Of a DNA stretch of 7,768 bases, positions 5,937 through 7,768 are shown piece by piece (position 1 is the stretch's first letter; every line of letters begins with the position of its first letter). Origin of the DNA: Alphaproteobacteria bacterium (GTDB taxonomy: Bacteria > Pseudomonadota > Alphaproteobacteria > RF32 > UBA3637); contig JAFQJY010000096.1 of NCBI GenBank assembly GCA_017414845.1, positions 1 to 7,768 of the forward strand. Reading direction: 5' to 3'. A program made the translations under genes and the position numbers. The notes beneath the pieces were generated by a model. That model worked only from the letters and a program-made list of their open reading frames with translations. It was not told where the DNA came from and did not search any database.

Positions 5937-7768
5937 ATGAGCAGTTTTATTAAAATCAAAGGTGCACGAGAACATAATCTTAAAAATATTGATGTCAATC
6001 TCCCGAAAGAACAACTGGTTGTCATTACGGGATTGTCGGGAAGCGGAAAATCTTCCCTTGCTTTTGACACCATTTATGCCGAGGGACAAAGAAGATATGT
6101 AGAAAGCCTGTCTGCTTATGCCCGTCAGTTCTTGGATCTGATGAAAAAACCGGACGTTGATTTGATGGAGGGACGTTCTCCCGCTATTTCCATTGAACAA
6201 AAGACAACTTCTAAAAATCCTCGTTCCACTGTCGGAACCGTTACGGAAATTTACGATTATATGCGTCTGCTTTGAGCAAGTATCGGCGTTCCTTATTCAC
6301 CGGCGACCGGACTTCCCATTGAAAGCCAGACTATCTCTCAAATGGTGGATAAGGTTATGCTTTTTTCCGAAAGGACAAAACTTCATCTCTTTGCGCCTGT
6401 TGTTCGTGAACGTAAAGGAGAATATAAAAAAGAATTGGCTTTGTGGATAAAAAAAGGCTTTACTCGTTTTAAAATTGACGGTCTGATCTATGATGCGGAA
6501 GAACTGCCTGCACTCAACAAAAACAACAAACACACCATCAGTATTTTGGTTGACAGACTTGTCGTTAAAGAAGGGATTGAATCCCGTCTTGCCTCCTCTT
6601 TTGAAACAGCATTAAATCTTTCTGACGGATTGGCAGTCATTGAGGAAATTGAAACAGAAAAAGAAACACTTTTTTCTTCCAAATTTGCTTGTCCCGTTTC
6701 CGGTTTTACCATCCCTGAAATAGAACCACGTATGTTTTCTTTCAACAATCCGAACGGTGCCTGTCCTGTTTGCGGAGGACTGGGAGTCAAACTTTATGTA
6801 GACCCTGATTTGGTTATTCCCGATAAAACGAAACCACTCAACAAAGGTGCTATCGCACCGTGGACAGGCTCTACGGGGGAAATGTACTCATGGCACGAAT
6901 ATGCTCTCAACCACTTAGTTCGTTTTTTTGGCTTAGACCCTAAAACTCCATGGCAGAACATTCCTTCGGAAGTTCAAAATGCCATTCTTTACGGAAAAGG
7001 TTCTTATGAAGGTGTTATTCCCAATATGGAACGCCGTTATTTGGAAACACAATCCGACAGAATGCGGGAAGAAATTGCTAAATATCAAAATAATGCTCCT
7101 TGTGAAGCCTGTCACGGAGAACGTTTAAAACCGGAAGCACTCTGTATTAAAATAGACGGAAAGAACATCGCAGAAGCCACACATCAATCTATTGAAAGCG
7201 CAAAAGAATGGTTTCTTTCTCTGGGAAACAAACTTTCCCCGAAAAACGCACAGATTGCCGAACGATTACTAAAAGAAATCAACGAACGTTTTATGTTTTT
7301 GACCAATATCGGTCTCGGTTATTTATCACTTGACAGAATGGCAGGAACTTTATCCGGTGGAGAAAGCCAACGCATTCGTCTTGCCTCACAAATCGGCTCA
7401 GGGCTGACCGGTGTTTTATACGTATTGGATGAACCCTCCATCGGGTTACATCAAAAAGACAACGACCGTTTAATTGCGACTTTAAAACATCTTAAAAACC
7501 TCGGCAACACCGTTATTGTCGTTGAACACGACGAAGACACCATACGAACGGCTGATTATGTTGTAGATATGGGACCGGAAGCAGGACGCCACGGTGGACA
7601 TATCGTCGCAGAGGGTACACCTGCACAAATAGAAGCCAACCCGATGAGTATTACAGGACAATATCTCTCAGGTATGCGTCAAATACCCGTTCCGACGGAA
7701 CGCAGAAAAGGGAACGGAAAAAAATTGACGGTTCAAGGTGCATCTGTTCATAACCTTAAAAATGTTGA
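5937..7768 (+). CDS. uvrA: UvrABC excinuclease subunit A, 3'-partial, with an in-frame TGA
   Basis: UvrA is the damage-sensing ATPase of nucleotide excision repair; it acts as a dimer on DNA and loads UvrB. About 610 codons are present of a family length near 950; the window ends just as the second ATPase domain begins ([15 protein letters not shown]). Visible in order: Walker [10 protein letters not shown] (32-40); the [13 protein letters not shown] block; zinc-binding region C252/S255/C276/C279; [18 protein letters not shown] signature LSGGESQ (472-478); Walker B ending in D498-E499; switch His531. The start has GAAGG 4 bases upstream. One TGA at 6273-6275 (codon 113) breaks the frame between DYMRLL and [12 protein letters not shown]; alphaproteobacterial homologues have an aromatic residue here as I recall. 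About 497 open codons follow without another stop. Either TGA is Trp in this organism, or this is a point nonsense mutation or sequence error; the rest shows no decay. Confidence 0.93.
6273..6275 (+). other. In-frame TGA at uvrA codon 113
   Basis: The frame is open for 112 codons before and about 497 after this TGA, all with good UvrA sequence. Trp fits the local pattern (MRLL-W-ASIG). No start codon with a ribosome binding site was seen just after it, so restart is not an obvious explanation. No clear SECIS-like hairpin follows, and UvrA is not a known selenoprotein. Confidence 0.85.

Noticed and set aside
6273..6320. Selenocysteine at uvrA codon 113
   Set aside because: No convincing hairpin follows the TGA at the expected distance, UvrA is not a known selenoprotein, and an aromatic residue is expected here.
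5828..7115. Minus-strand and alternate-frame ORFs over the start and body of uvrA
   Set aside because: They overlap a strongly supported uvrA frame; products are Phe/Ser/Lys-rich with no domain. The plus-strand ORF at 6193 is a frame shadow and not a restart after the TGA.

Overview
The window looks like chromosomal DNA from an alphaproteobacterium, moderately AT-rich and probably from a host-associated (gut-type) lineage. The main evidence is the partial UvrA: its blocks [13 protein letters not shown] and [15 protein letters not shown], with Ser at the second zinc-finger Cys position, are as I remember alphaproteobacterial UvrA. The prepilin-like leader SGRSMVEIL also resembles proteins I recall from uncultured gut Alphaproteobacteria. 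The lineage is inference; no database was searched.

Layout. A class II tRNA-Ser(GCU) lies on the minus strand at 99-185, with encoded CCA, a good sigma70-type promoter upstream and an intrinsic terminator downstream. Next, also minus, is a 239-aa cytoplasmic protein of unknown function made of three ~70-aa YD-type repeats (316-1035). The main locus follows, minus strand, 4758 down to 1183: one promoter, one strong ribosome binding site and one terminal hairpin enclose a very Cys-rich protein with a prepilin-type N-terminus (845 aa, about 130 Cys), followed without a gap by a von Willebrand A (VWA) domain (345 aa). A minus-strand exported ankyrin-repeat protein (4878-5831) is divergent from uvrA on the plus strand (5937 to the window edge, incomplete at the 3' end).

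The most notable signal concerns TGA. uvrA is intact in one frame from 5937 to 7768 except for a single TGA at codon 113, where an aromatic residue (Trp or Phe) is expected. The only other TGA relevant to a real gene separates the Cys-rich ORF from the VWA ORF, in the same frame and with no spacer. If TGA is read as Trp, uvrA is intact and the two ORFs become one 1191-aa TadG-like surface protein: prepilin-type anchor, granulin/EGF-like region, 13 cystine-knot-like units, VWA domain. The three unambiguous stops are TAA, TAG and TAA. Against this, 16 other Trp codons in the window are TGG, and the VWA ORF has its own ATG and a plausible Shine-Dalgarno sequence, so a nonsense mutation or sequencing error in uvrA plus an ordinary two-gene operon remains possible.

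The second notable signal is the array of 13 tandem six-Cys units with cystine-knot (knottin-like) spacing on a pilin-type anchor, which I do not recognise as a described bacterial family. The rest of the window is explained by short intergenic regions holding promoters and terminators; no gene-free stretch exceeds 300 bases.
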